Assembly: GCA_030848705.1 (NCBI GenBank)
Contig: CM061235.1
Coordinates: 138,639,228-138,703,227, forward strand
DNA: 64,000 bases
Origin: Heracleum sosnowskyi
Taxonomy: Eukaryota; Streptophyta; Magnoliopsida; Apiales; Apiaceae
Reading direction: 5' to 3'
In this document: piece after piece, positions 24,230 to 34,762 of the stretch
Layout of the letters: every line of letters begins with the position of its first letter
Position numbering within the stretch: the stretch's first letter is position 1
Made by a program: the position numbers and the translations under genes
The notes under the pieces: model-generated
The model's input: only the letters and a program-made list of their open reading frames with translations
Told to the model about the DNA's origin: nothing
Databases searched by the model: none

Positions 24230-26471
24230 ATGTCTACAACTCAGAAAGTTGGTACTGTCAAAATCCCCATGTTCAGCAAGGATCATTATCCTATGTGGAA
24301 GAAGAAAATGCTCCTGTTTCTTCAAGTTGCTAATGTTAAATATCTAGGAGTACTGAAGAATGGTCCTAAAGTTCCTCTGATAGTGGAGGAAGAGAAGATA
24401 GAGAATGATGTTGTCACTAGAGCTGCTAGGATGTTTCCTAAGGATCCCAAGGACTTCACTCCTGATGAGAAAGAGGATGCTACACTGGATGCCTGTCTAC
24501 AGTTGATACTGGTTGATTGTTTTGATCCTATCATGCATAATCATGTCCTAAACTGTGCTACTGCCAAACACATTTGGGACACTATAGAGATAATCAATGA
24601 GGGGACAGAGGAAGTAAGAGAGAATAAGCTGGAAATTCTCACCTCTTCATATGAGCATTTCAGATCAAACCCTGGTAAAGGTATCTCTGAGGTTTTTGAG
24701 AGATACAACAAATTAATCAATGATCTGAACCTCAATGGGAAGCACTACACTATCAAGGAGATTAACAAGAAGTTTCTCCTGACACTTCCAATTCATTTGG
24801 AGCACAGAATATCTGCAATCAGAGAAGCAAGAGATCTTGGAGAGATTTCTCTGGAAAGACTCTATGGTGTTCTAAAAACCTATGAGCTGGAATAGATTCA
24901 ACAGAATGAGTTATATGGAACTGGAAAGATAGTTGGCACTTCTACTGCATTGACTACAGAAGTCCCTCAGAAACTGGAAGTGAAGGTTGTTCAACCTTCA
25001 AGTTCTAAATTGGATGTTATTGATGCTGAATTTGGTTTAACATCCATTGATCAATCTTGTGGTGACTTTTATTCTTTGGAAGAACTTGATCAGCTGGAGG
25101 ATGGTGATTTGGCAAAGATAGTGAGGAAATTTGGCAAGTTCAGATTCAGAAGGAATCCCAATCTTAAGTTCAAGCCCAGGTTTCAGAGAGGTGGTTCCTC
25201 ATCTACAAATAGCACAAGGGGTGGCTATAAAACTGGAACTGTGGAAAGAAGCACAATCAGGTGCTACAATTGTAATGAGTTGGGTCACTTTGCTACTGAA
25301 TGTAAAAAGCCAAAGCAAGTGAGAAGGAACTCATTTGATTCTAGCAAGAAGAATAAGATTGGGAAAGCTTATGTTGCTGAAGGAAAGAGTTGGGATGATA
25401 CTGATAGTGATGAAGAAGCAGGTGAAATTGGAAACCTTGCTTTAATGGCTAATGAGGCAAGCACTTCATCAACATACATGTCAGAGGTAAAGTTTACTGA
25501 TACTGAAATGATCTATCATCTTAGTACTACTGTTTCTTGTGCACTTAGAGAAAATTATAGAATAATTCTTTTGAACACAACCCTTGAAAAGGAGATAAAA
25601 GAATTAACACTTGTGCATGTTAATCAGGATGAACTAACTAAGAAAATAGCATTTCTTGAGAATAGGGTTAAATGTTATATTCAATTGGAAACCATTCTTA
25701 AGGATCAAATTAGTGAACTTAAGGTCAAGGCTAATGCTTACTATAACTCTTGTAAGACTGCTAAAGAAATCATCAATAAACAAAGTATTGGTCATACTGT
25801 AGGAATATGGTATGACTATAATGAGTCTATTGGTGAATTAAGCATAAATACCCCTAATAGAGTCAGTGCTGAAGAAAGGGGTATACCATATGTGCTTAAG
25901 GGTATTGATAAACCTTTAATTTCGAGAGTCCCAAGCAGGACCTCTGAATGAATACTCTATCATCATTGAAGAGGAGATACGTATGGAGGATCTTGCTTTT
26001 GAACTTGCTCAGTCCAAAAAGTGTAAGTCTAACATACCAGTCAAAGTTGTTTCTGCAACGAAGACTAAGTCAGACATTCATAAAGTGGATCAAAACAACT
26101 GTAAAACTGACATGCCTGCTATTAATCTTTCTTATAAAGCATGTGGTGTGGTTAATTACATGTCTAGTGTTTTCAATGTTATGTATGCTTATTTTAATAG
26201 TAAGCATGTATCTGATAATAAGACTGCTCCACGTCAACATGTTAATAATAAGAAGCATGTTAGAACTAAGACTACTAGTCCTCCAAAGACTAGAGTGGAT
26301 CCATTTATCCCTAAGCCTACTCAGAAATGTGTTAAGGCTGGCTATAAATGGAAACGCTCTTTTGTGAAAGAGGTTTATGTAGTTAAGGTTAAAGATGTTG
26401 TTTTGCTTGAAAAAGGCCAGTTCATTAAGTATGCCGGACCCAATCAAGTTTGGGTTCCGAAAAAGGTCTAA
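24230..26471 (+). pseudogene. gag: gag of element E, with one stop and one frameshift
   Basis: Begins at the ATG at 24230 with a UBN2-type capsid region (PMWKKKM; YEHFRSNPGKGISE). A TAG at 24893-24895 interrupts it; the frame resumes directly and runs to 25951. It includes a good zinc knuckle, CYNCNELGHFATEC, near 25260-25301. A one-base shift near 25945-25955 moves the rest (about 25953-26471) into the next frame, which ends at the conserved QVWVPKK tail. The product would be truncated and non-functional. Confidence 0.9.
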
Positions 26472-26485
26472 TCAATTTGATACTG

Positions 26486-28079
26486 CAGGGTGTGGAACAG
26501 GTAAACCGTGTTATGTGGGTTCTTGACAGTGGCTATTCAAGGCATATGACCGTAAATAGAGCCCTGCTATCAAATGTGGTTGAGAAAGCTGGCCCAGGAG
26601 TTACCTTTGGAGATAACAGCAAGGGTATTACCAGAGGATATGGATGTTTGAAGTTTGGAAATGTTATCATTCAAGATGTATCTATTGTGGAAGGTCTGAA
26701 GTTCAATCTTCTCAGCATCAGTCATTTCTGTGACAGAGGATATGTTGTTTCCTTTGAGAAAGATAGATGTCAGATCCTTCACAAGAAGAATGGAAAGCCT
26801 GCTCTTCAAGGAGTAAGGAAATGTGACTTGTTCATAGCTAATCTCCACTATGGATCCAAAGATGAAGTAACTTGTTTTTATGCTAAAGCTTCATCAGATG
26901 AAAGTTGGCTATGGCACAAGAAGATGTCTCACCTTAACTTCAAAACCATGAACTCTTTAGTCAAGAGGGAATTGGTTAGAGGTTTGCCTCAAATGGAATT
27001 TACACAGGAAGGACTGTGTGAGGCTTGTCAGAAAGGAAAGTCAAAGAAAGCTTCTCACAAGGGCACTAACACATCATCAATAACTGAACCACTTCAGCCA
27101 CTTCATATGGATTTGTTTGGTCCAGTTAGTGTGATGTCCATGTCAAAGAAACATTATGCACTTGTGATTGTTGATGACTATTCCAAATATACTTGGGTTT
27201 TATTCCTACATTCCAAGGATGAGACCCCACAGATGGTGATTGATCATATAAAGCTGATTGAGCTGGATTCGAGATTCCCTGTTAGAGCTATAAGGTCAGA
27301 TAATGGAACTGAATTCAAGAATGCAGTCCTAAATGACTTTTGTGCAGATAAAGGAATAACAAGACAGTATTTTGCCCCTAGAGCTCCTCAACAGAATGGA
27401 GTGGTGGAAAGGAAGAATCGTACATTGATTGAATCTCCTAGGACTATGTTAAGTGAATCAAGACTTCCAATGTACTTTTGGGCTGAAGCTGTGAACACTG
27501 CTTGTTATACTCAGAATCGAACTTTAATCAACAAGGACTTGATGAAGACTCCTTATGAGATCATGAACAACAAGAAACCAACTCTCAAATACTTTCATGT
27601 ATTTGGAGCAAAATGCTTTGTGCTTAAGGATGACAATGTGAAACTTGGAAAGTTTGAGGCTAAGGCACAAGAAGCTATTTTTGTTGGTTATTCCAGAAGA
27701 TCTTACAGGGTGTACTTGATTGATGGTCACCATGTGAAGGAAAGTGTCAATGTAACATTTGATGCCACTAAACTCCCTAATATCCAAACAGGAGATTCAT
27801 CTGAGAAACTGAAGTTTGATAACTTGCCAGACTCAAATTCAGATGATGAAACCTATGCACCAGTGGCTAGACTTGAGGCCATCAGGATGTTCTTAGCATT
27901 TGCAGCTTACTCCAATTTTAAAGTCTATCAAATGGATGTTAAGAGTGCATTCCTGAATGGTGAGTTGGATGAAGAAGTGTATGTGGAACAGCCCCTGGCT
28001 TTGAAAATCAGGAGCTGCTGGACTTTGTGTACTTTCTCTTCAAGGCTATCCATGGTCTCAAACAAGCCCCAAGAAAATG
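26486..28079 (+). pseudogene. pol: pol of element E, internally deleted and truncated
   Basis: Opens across TGCAG|GG with no ATG. The protease motif LDSG is present, but the following Cys is Tyr (LDSGYSRHMT). The integrase zinc region (WHKKMSHLN ... CEACQKGK) and core (SDNGTEF, NGVVERKNRT) are intact. An in-frame deletion near 27840 joins the integrase-RT linker directly to the TYAPVARLEA part of reverse transcriptase. The frame then breaks near 28000 and is cut at 28079 by the element B LTR. Everything after the first RT blocks is missing. Confidence 0.9.
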
Positions 28080-29173
28080 TGTTAGGTCCAAAGTATCGTA
28101 GAAGGGGGGGGGGGGTTGAATACGATACTCACAAATAATTCAATTTCGTTCGCGGATTAATCTTTCAGTTCTATAACGAAATCAAACACACCAAACCAAA
28201 TCAAGTTTCGGGGAATATATCTTTTTATAAATATAAACCTCGAGGGGTACTACAATTTCTAATCCGTAGATTAGCTTCAATGAGTTTAAGGTTACACAAA
28301 TACAAAACAATGATCAAATTCTGAGCACTATTAATTCTCTAATAATTTCTCCGGCTCAGTTCTCTCTCTCAGTAATGTTTCTGTGTAGAATGCCTTAACT
28401 GAAGAAGACACTATCTTCTCTCGTATTAATTGTAGACTTCATTTGAAAAACCATCGAACCAAAGTTGAACAAACAATCTTGGCCGTTGGATCTTCATCAA
28501 CCTGTCAGACAAACCAAACTTTTCACCTGCTCCAATTTGAAAACCATCGAATGGAATTACTTTATTTACCATTCGATAGTTTTTAAAACAAAACTATCGA
28601 ATACCAAATAAAGTAAAAGTGGTTTTCAAATAATTACTTTTAAACTCATTCGATAGTTTTCACAAATGAAAAACTATCGAATTCATTTTCTTTACTTTTG
28701 TCCTTTAGTAATTACTCCTGGGTGTTTTAGTTTTAGACTGTATCAATTTCTTCCGAGACGATAAAACAACTTGATCTTCTTAGTGCCGTCACCTAGTGCA
28801 ACTGGTCTGGTTCACAGATGAATAACACTTGATCAATTCTTCTTTTATGTCTTCAATTCAATGCTGCTGATAAGTCCTTTGTCGTTCTGGTTGCTTCATT
28901 TAAATCACTGGAATCCCGTGGTACTTAACCCTAAATCATTCACATACTTCTGTCGTCTTGAAAGTCTTGTTTCTTTTGCTGTCACTGAGGCTTGAACATT
29001 TTCATGAACTTCTTTCCGTGACCTGTTTACGGACTTCAAGAATACATAACGTATTTTGATTTTTTGAGTTTACCTTTTCTTCTTTGATTCTGGATTCCTG
29101 TGCTTCTGTTAATATTATTGTCTGTCTTGTCCTTTGTTGAGTTGTAGTTATCTCTTTTACATCTTATGTTACA
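28080..29173 (-). repeat. 3' LTR of element B
   Basis: Starts TGTTAGGTCC at 28080 and probably ends GTTACA at 29173, about 12 bases before the polypurine tract. The high-coordinate edge is uncertain by that amount. It has six copies of the ACTATCGA/ACCATCGA word between 28450 and 28690, and a C-loop hairpin near its low end. Confidence 0.75.
28092..28129 (-). other. C-loop hairpin in the B LTR
   Basis: AGTATCGTA (28092-28100) and TACGATACT (28121-28129) are perfect 9-bp complements. They flank a run of twelve G on the plus strand, which is C in the transcript. The stem sequence is unrelated to that of the C and D LTRs while the loop is the same. Confidence 0.8.
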
Positions 29174-29185
29174 TTATGCTTTATA

Positions 29186-29195
29186 ATCTCCCCCT
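29186..29195 (-). other. Polypurine tract of element B
   Basis: Reads AGGGGGAGAT on the minus strand, next to the 3' LTR. It is almost the same as the tracts of elements A and D. Confidence 0.8.
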
Positions 29196-29418
29196 ATTTG
29201 ATTGGATAGAGTTCGACAAGCAAATACTTCGAGGATAACTCAACTAACTAAGGAGACATGAAACTAATTAAAGTAAGACATCGTAATAATATTAAATGCA
29301 TTCTGGATCAGATATTTATACATTTCCAGATTTCATAAATCAAAAAACAATTAAACTTGTACAATGAAGTTGCTCCTCTAGTCTGAGCTGATAGTTCTTT
29401 TGTTATTTGCTTCAATCT

Positions 29419-32400
29419 TCAGTCCATTCCAATCTCACCTTCTTCAATCATTGGATCGGAGTTAGCAGCTTGATAATCAATCACTGATAGATAGTGCAGT
29501 GGTTCTCCAGGTTTAAGGATTGCTCCTTGGATGTGTCTTCCAATATATTCAACCTCTTGACCCACTCCAGCCCATAACCATGCAATGTTAACATCTTTCT
29601 TGTTTAGCTTTGGCATGTTTGGCAGTCTGGTATGCACTTCCAATCCTCTTTCCACTCTTTTCCTATAGTAAGGAACATTCTCCATTAGAAATCTTCTAAG
29701 AGTGTCTGCTGCTTTGTCCTTCTCCGTTGTTGAGAATCCAGTGGATCTAAGATACTTCTCAACTGAGATTAGATAGTTTCTTGGGTAGTCCCTCAGTTTG
29801 TCCTCAGCCAAATAGCAGATTCTGAACAAGTCATTCGTCATGAATCTAACCATTGGGGGATCTTCAGTAATCTCTGGACCGACTTTCATCACGATCTCCT
29901 TAACATGCTCACGGAGCAGTTCATTTAGCCTTGTAGTTCTTTGGATCTTGATGAGTATAGCCTGCAATTCTGTATATGTCCTTTGTTCTAAAAACTTAGT
30001 GGAAATCACAAATGTACCTTTCTCCAGAAAACTGATTAATAAGCTCCAGGCACCATTTGCTTTAACCCCAGCATTCAGACAGATTATAGAGCTTCTCAGT
30101 GCTTTAAAGTAAGTCTGATCTTCAAGATTAGCACTTCTGATGTCCTGAATAATAACTTCCACCTCAGCATTGTCGTTGACTTCTAATCCGTATTCAACTC
30201 CGTAAAAGGTTTTATAAGCCATTTCCCATTCAGTACCATCTTTCTTTGCCAGATCTATCATCTTCTTCCTCCTCACTTCATTATACACTTTGAATCTCTT
30301 CAGTTTTTCACTCCTCAGAATTGCTTGCTGTTTCTCTTTCTCAGCTTGCCTGGCATCTATTGCAGCTCTCTGAGCTCTTATTGCTTCCAAGGCAGCTTCT
30401 TCTTCAGGTGATAGAGAATTTGCTTCTTCTTCCATAATATCCTCCCAGATTGGATGTTCAACAGGATCTGGATAATATGGCTCATGCTCCTCTTGATTAG
30501 GTTGCTCATGCATGACCTCAAATTCCTCTTCACTCTCCTTCTCTTCTTCTACAAGTTCCTCTATCCAGTACTGTCTGATAGGAATAGCTTCAACTGTCTC
30601 CCAAACTCCCCATCCATCCTTAGGCTTCTCTTTCTCCCCCTTAGTTGAGGAATCCTCGATAAAAGCATCCTCAGCATAAAAGGTAGTAGAAGGATCAGGT
30701 TGCTGATTTGAAGGACCAGGTTGGCCAGTTTGTTGGTTCTTCAGCATAGTCCATATCGACTGTACTCCATCACTTTGATTTTCCATGAAATCTAGCAGAT
30801 CCTTATTCATCTCTTGCATAGAAGCCAGCTTCAGGTCAATGTCATCCAATCTGGAGTTGGTAGTCTTCTCAATCTTGTCCAACCTCTGGTTTAGATTAGA
30901 CTCCACTCTAGAAAGGGTGTTCATTGCATCTTTTACCCTAGCTTGACCATCCCGGATAACCAGAACGTCTTCTTTCAAAGCTTCTTGTCCTTGTTGCAAA
31001 GCATCCACTTCATTCATGAAACCATCTTTAAGTTCCTTTACGTCCGTCCTCAACTCGATCAGTTCGTCCATAGCTTCCTTCTTTAAGGAGTCCACTGCCT
31101 GCTTCGTACCTGTTATAGTGCCAGATGCACTGCCAATGACCCTGAATGTTCTTCTGGAATCAGCTGCAGCCAAGTCAACCTTCTCTTGAATAGTCTTTAA
31201 AGAAGCATTGGCTTGACTAGAGGAGATCCCTTGGTCAAAGGAAGGTCGTAGTGGAACCTTGAATAATGGATTTCCTTCTTTGTCACGAACTGTCATCTCC
31301 TTGAGGGTAGATTGAACTTGTAGCTCTCTTTCTGTCGGTAACAGCAAATCATCAATATTAGGTAGGGTTAGGGTGTCATTCCTCACATTTGGCTCTGGGT
31401 GTACACTCAACGTTTCTGTCGGTGTTTGAATCATTTTTCCTTTCCCACTCAGGCCAGGTGTAAGTATTTTTGTTTCACTCAAGTCCTTTGTGCTGATTGT
31501 ACCTGCAGAAGAAAACACCATAGCCGTCCTTAAGGAGGTCACCGGTGGTGCAATGGGGCTTCGCAAGTCCCCGTCCTTGGTTAAACCAAGTTGCTGATCA
31601 TCCTTAGATGATATATCCTTTGTAGGATCTAGAGTTTGAATCTCTAGGGGGTTAGAAACAGGCTCTTTTAACAGCAGAGATCCCGAATCTTCCCCGATAG
31701 TCTGTGAAGACCTTACCTCAGTTGACTTCTCAATAGTAATTGATTCATTGTCAACGAGTTGCCGATCTGCACCTACGTCAGACCCTTTACCCGTAGGATC
31801 CAGATATGTTCCATCTGGGGAGGTAGACAATGACCCTTTAGATTGTGCATTTAGGTCAAAGCCTTCTCGCGACGTCTGTGAAGACCCTTGGTTCTTAGAA
31901 CCTTCAACCAGTGAACCTGATCGTAATATGGTCGGAACACCAGTTGCTTCCGTCAATTCTTCCTTAATTGATTGAGCTAATGGTTCAGATATAGCTTTCG
32001 TTAGCGTAGCCCAATCAGCATCAGAAAAATCAATAAAGGGCGCTTTGGAAGTTTGAAATAAAGTATCAACAGTTGCCTCGGTTTCTGTTCGTCTCCTTTT
32101 AGAGGAAGGCAGAGCTGCTGTTGAAGGGTGTATCTCCTTATGTGGTGTTTCTAAGGCACTATCTCCCTCTACACTCATGGATGTCTGAATATTGGGTATA
32201 GGAGGGGAAGGAGGCTCGTTTATTGTTTCATTTGGCTCTTCCAAAGGCTCTTCGACCGTGGTTAGAGGTTGTGGGTTTGCAACCTCCTGGTCAGGAATGG
32301 CCACTGAGGGCTCTGGATCAACATCCATAGGTTGTGGCACAGGAGCCAGTTCAGGTTCAGGAATGTTACCTTGATTTACCTGTTCCCCTGGGGGTAGAAG

Positions 32401-33207
32401 TGGTAGGGGCACCGTTCTTAGATATTCAGTGAGAACAGTGGGTACCCCTGGAAGATAGTTGTTCTTCCTTATCAGAGCGGTTATGACATTGCTCTTCATC
32501 TTCATACACTCCATGGTCTCCTCTTCGACGAATGTCTCGCGCTCATCATCTGTTAAGATATCATTGAGAATTAGCTGTAGGAACCTAGGATAGAAACAAA
32601 GCACATCTTCATCTATGCCCGTTCTTTCATCCAGTGGTCCCATGTATATGATTACTTGATCAATCAGTAACCATCCAATGTTAATATGCCTATTGTTGGC
32701 AATGGCAAACCCTATCTTTTGAAGGAATAAGGGAATACCATGCAGATTTGTTAGCTTGGCAGTAAAAACATGGATTAGGGTATGAAAGAAAAAGTTCCAT
32801 GCCTTTGGCAAGTAATGCTTCAGAAACTCTCCCACAAAGAAGTTAGGTTGTTGACTTCTAATGAGAGTGAAGAAAGCATGTATCTCCTCAGTTGTGGGAT
32901 CCAGAACAAGGTTTTCTGTAGGAAAATGTAAGATTCGATTAAAATCATGTTCCGTCACCCTTATTGTTCTGCCCCCTGGCACAACAAAACTGAAGGACCT
33001 TACGTTATTCTCACTTGTATCCGTGGCGGTTGTATACAACGCATTCAATTGATCGATGCAAAGGACCACGGGAGTACTCACAGCATATGCCACTAATGAA
33101 CGTGTGTTCAAAAACTCTGCCCATGCACGAAACTGTAAGTTCGTTATGGATTGCAAGTTTTGAAACGAGACATGATTAGTCTTGGTAATAATAAATTCTC
33201 CGGCCAT
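29419..33207 (-). CDS. ORF3 of element B, intact 1262-codon protein of unknown function
   Basis: A single uninterrupted ORF from an ATG at 33205-33207 to a TGA at 29419-29421. The first 270 residues form a globular domain with A-W-N-F-F-F, K-L-T-N-L-H-G-I-P and Y-P-R-F-L-Q-L-I-L motifs. These align with W-S-F-F-F, K-C-T-N-W-D-A-I-P and F-A-R-F-C-Q-L-I-F in ORF3 of element A. A Pro/Ser/Thr/Glu-rich linker follows, then a coiled coil near residues 720-830 with L-S-R-V-E-S-N, an acidic region, a Lys/Arg/Glu helix and a C-terminal globular domain. I see no signal peptide, transmembrane helix or enzyme motif. It lies after pol in the position of the Sirevirus envelope-like ORF, but nothing supports an envelope role. 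Possible roles in particle assembly or trafficking are conjecture. Confidence 0.85.
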   Translation of the reverse strand: MAGEFIITKTNHVSFQNLQSITNLQFRAWAEFLNTRSLVAYAVSTPVVLCIDQLNALYTTATDTSENNVRSFSFVVPGGRTIRVTEHDFNRILHFPTENLVLDPTTEEIHAFFTLIRSQQPNFFVGEFLKHYLPKAWNFFFHTLIHVFTAKLTNLHGIPLFLQKIGFAIANNRHINIGWLLIDQVIIYMGPLDERTGIDEDVLCFYPRFLQLILNDILTDDERETFVEEETMECMKMKSNVITALIRKNNYLPGVPTVLTEYLRTVPLPLLPPGEQVNQGNIPEPELAPVPQPMDVDPEPSVAIPDQEVANPQPLTTVEEPLEEPNETINEPPSPPIPNIQTSMSVEGDSALETPHKEIHPSTAALPSSKRRRTETEATVDTLFQTSKAPFIDFSDADWATLTKAISEPLAQSIKEELTEATGVPTILRSGSLVEGSKNQGSSQTSREGFDLNAQSKGSLSTSPDGTYLDPTGKGSDVGADRQLVDNESITIEKSTEVRSSQTIGEDSGSLLLKEPVSNPLEIQTLDPTKDISSKDDQQLGLTKDGDLRSPIAPPVTSLRTAMVFSSAGTISTKDLSETKILTPGLSGKGKMIQTPTETLSVHPEPNVRNDTLTLPNIDDLLLPTERELQVQSTLKEMTVRDKEGNPLFKVPLRPSFDQGISSSQANASLKTIQEKVDLAAADSRRTFRVIGSASGTITGTKQAVDSLKKEAMDELIELRTDVKELKDGFMNEVDALQQGQEALKEDVLVIRDGQARVKDAMNTLSRVESNLNQRLDKIEKTTNSRLDDIDLKLASMQEMNKDLLDFMENQSDGVQSIWTMLKNQQTGQPGPSNQQPDPSTTFYAEDAFIEDSSTKGEKEKPKDGWGVWETVEAIPIRQYWIEELVEEEKESEEEFEVMHEQPNQEEHEPYYPDPVEHPIWEDIMEEEANSLSPEEEAALEAIRAQRAAIDARQAEKEKQQAILRSEKLKRFKVYNEVRRKKMIDLAKKDGTEWEMAYKTFYGVEYGLEVNDNAEVEVIIQDIRSANLEDQTYFKALRSSIICLNAGVKANGAWSLLISFLEKGTFVISTKFLEQRTYTELQAILIKIQRTTRLNELLREHVKEIVMKVGPEITEDPPMVRFMTNDLFRICYLAEDKLRDYPRNYLISVEKYLRSTGFSTTEKDKAADTLRRFLMENVPYYRKRVERGLEVHTRLPNMPKLNKKDVNIAWLWAGVGQEVEYIGRHIQGAILKPGEPLHYLSVIDYQAANSDPMIEEGEIGMD

Positions 33208-34762
33208 TTTAAAATTTCCAGAAAATTTAAATAAACCAAAACTATTTTTCCTTTTAAATTTAATTAATTATTTCTAATTAATCAAACTCTTAACACAAAA
33301 TTACCCTTTTTATCACTTAATTAAATTTCGAACAATAAAACAAAACTCACAAATTAAGAACCCTAGATTTCTAAATCAAGAAAAGCAATTTTGATTGACA
33401 ATGATTTCCAAAGAGACTAAAATCAATCAAACAGTGCTAGTCAAGAACAGGTTTTCTGAATCAAGGTTCGAAACGTGCTTTCGATAGTATTCTTTGTAAC
33501 CACAACCAAAATTGAGTACACAGTTTTCAGAAGATACAAAGAAATCACTATTGAAAATGATATCACTGTCAAAACTGAAATTACTGTGTTTAAAAACTCG
33601 GTTAACACTGAAAAACTATCGAGTTCTTAGATGTTCTCCTTCAAAAAATATATGTAAGTATTTGTATTGCACCTTAGATCTGTAAAAAATGATAAGAAGA
33701 AAACGTTTAAGTGCTATTTAAATACTTACTGATCTATAAGGGGTAATTTTGTCTTTCTTTGTTCGATAGTTTTAGAATGTACGTTCGATATTTTTCATTT
33801 AGGGGCAAAACTGTCAATTGTCGTTCGATACTTTTTGGAAAACTATCGAACGTTTTGTAAAACAGAATGTAAAACGTTTTGATGAAAAACTATCGAACTC
33901 TGTTTGTTTTAAAACAAGAAAAACTATCGAACATCTTTATGAAAAACATCGAGAATTTAGATATGAATTAAATTAAATTCACTTCGATGTAAATTCAATT
34001 TGTTTTCAAAAACCATCGAGGATTTGAATATTGAATTAAGTAAATCCACTTCGATACATTTCCAAATAACCCTAAAAAACTATCGAGGTTTTCTTTGTTG
34101 AAAAACTATCGAGGAGTTTAATTATTGAAAAACTAAATCCTCCGATATATTTTTCATTTGATTTCAAAAACTATCGAAAAATGTTTTCGATAGATTTTCT
34201 TTTTCCTTTTCAAAAACTATCGAAAATTAAATTCGATAGATTTATCTATGTACTTGAAAAACTATCGAATTTCCTAAAATCAACATTTTTGCTTCTGTCC
34301 AAATTTTAAAACCTGTTCTTGTTTTAGAATTCAGACCATTTTATTTCCTGTCTAGTTTTAATTCTAATAAATCTTTTCAAATTTACCAAAATCAATTCTT
34401 AACAGAAAATTCACAATTTTCTTAGAATAAAATCAATTAACTATCATTGAGTGATATTAACCAATTAAAATCTAATCAATTATGTTGCATTAATCTACAA
34501 TATTAAAAACAAAGCAAATTAATTCAAATTAAATAGATGCTAGAATATTTAGAACAAATATTATCACCTAAATAATTTTTATAATTAATAACTAATTAAA
34601 TGCCAGAAGATATATCATCCATAATTATGACATAAAATTAGTACAAAAATCCTAACTACGAGAATTGCTCCAGAAAATAAATTCACGAGTCCTAAGGATA
34701 TAGCAATTCTTAAACTCATGTATTCACCAGGACTATCTGCAGTTACTGACTTCTAATCAAAA
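33208..34762. other. Spacer of element B with a dense ACTATCGA array
   Basis: Non-coding. Between 33479 and 34272 about twenty copies of AAAAACTATCGA and its near variants occur in both orientations. The same word fills part of the element's LTR. The remainder is AT-rich; the stretch 33208-33400 is the ORF3 leader. Confidence 0.85.

Larger units (their letters stand above)
21843..28079 (+). mobile_element. Sirevirus-type Ty1/copia element E, 3' half missing
   Basis: A plus-strand element with 5' LTR (itself split by a solo LTR), initiator-Met primer site, gag and pol. The sequence stops within reverse transcriptase at 28079, where the LTR of element B begins. No remaining RT, RNase H or 3' LTR of E is found on the far side of the nest, so they were deleted. 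gag has one stop and one frameshift, and pol has an in-frame internal deletion. The left end at 21843 (TGTCTAGGCC) roughly matches the inverse of the LTR end GGACCTAACA. It is the best candidate but unconfirmed, since the partner LTR is gone. Confidence 0.85.

Noticed and set aside
28101..28120. Long homopolymer runs (12 G) as assembly errors
   Set aside because: Runs of C occur at the same place in three LTR families with matched flanking arms, so the feature is real. Its exact length may still be misread.
26450..28138. Pol frame of element E starting at 26450 as a gene with its own start codon
   Set aside because: The first codon is TTG inside the gag tail. The pol frame starts in earnest at the TGCAG|GG junction and is cut by an LTR at 28080, so the last residues are LTR-derived.
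29419..33207. Calling ORF3 a viral envelope protein
   Set aside because: No signal peptide, transmembrane helix or fusion-like segment is visible. Position alone is not enough.
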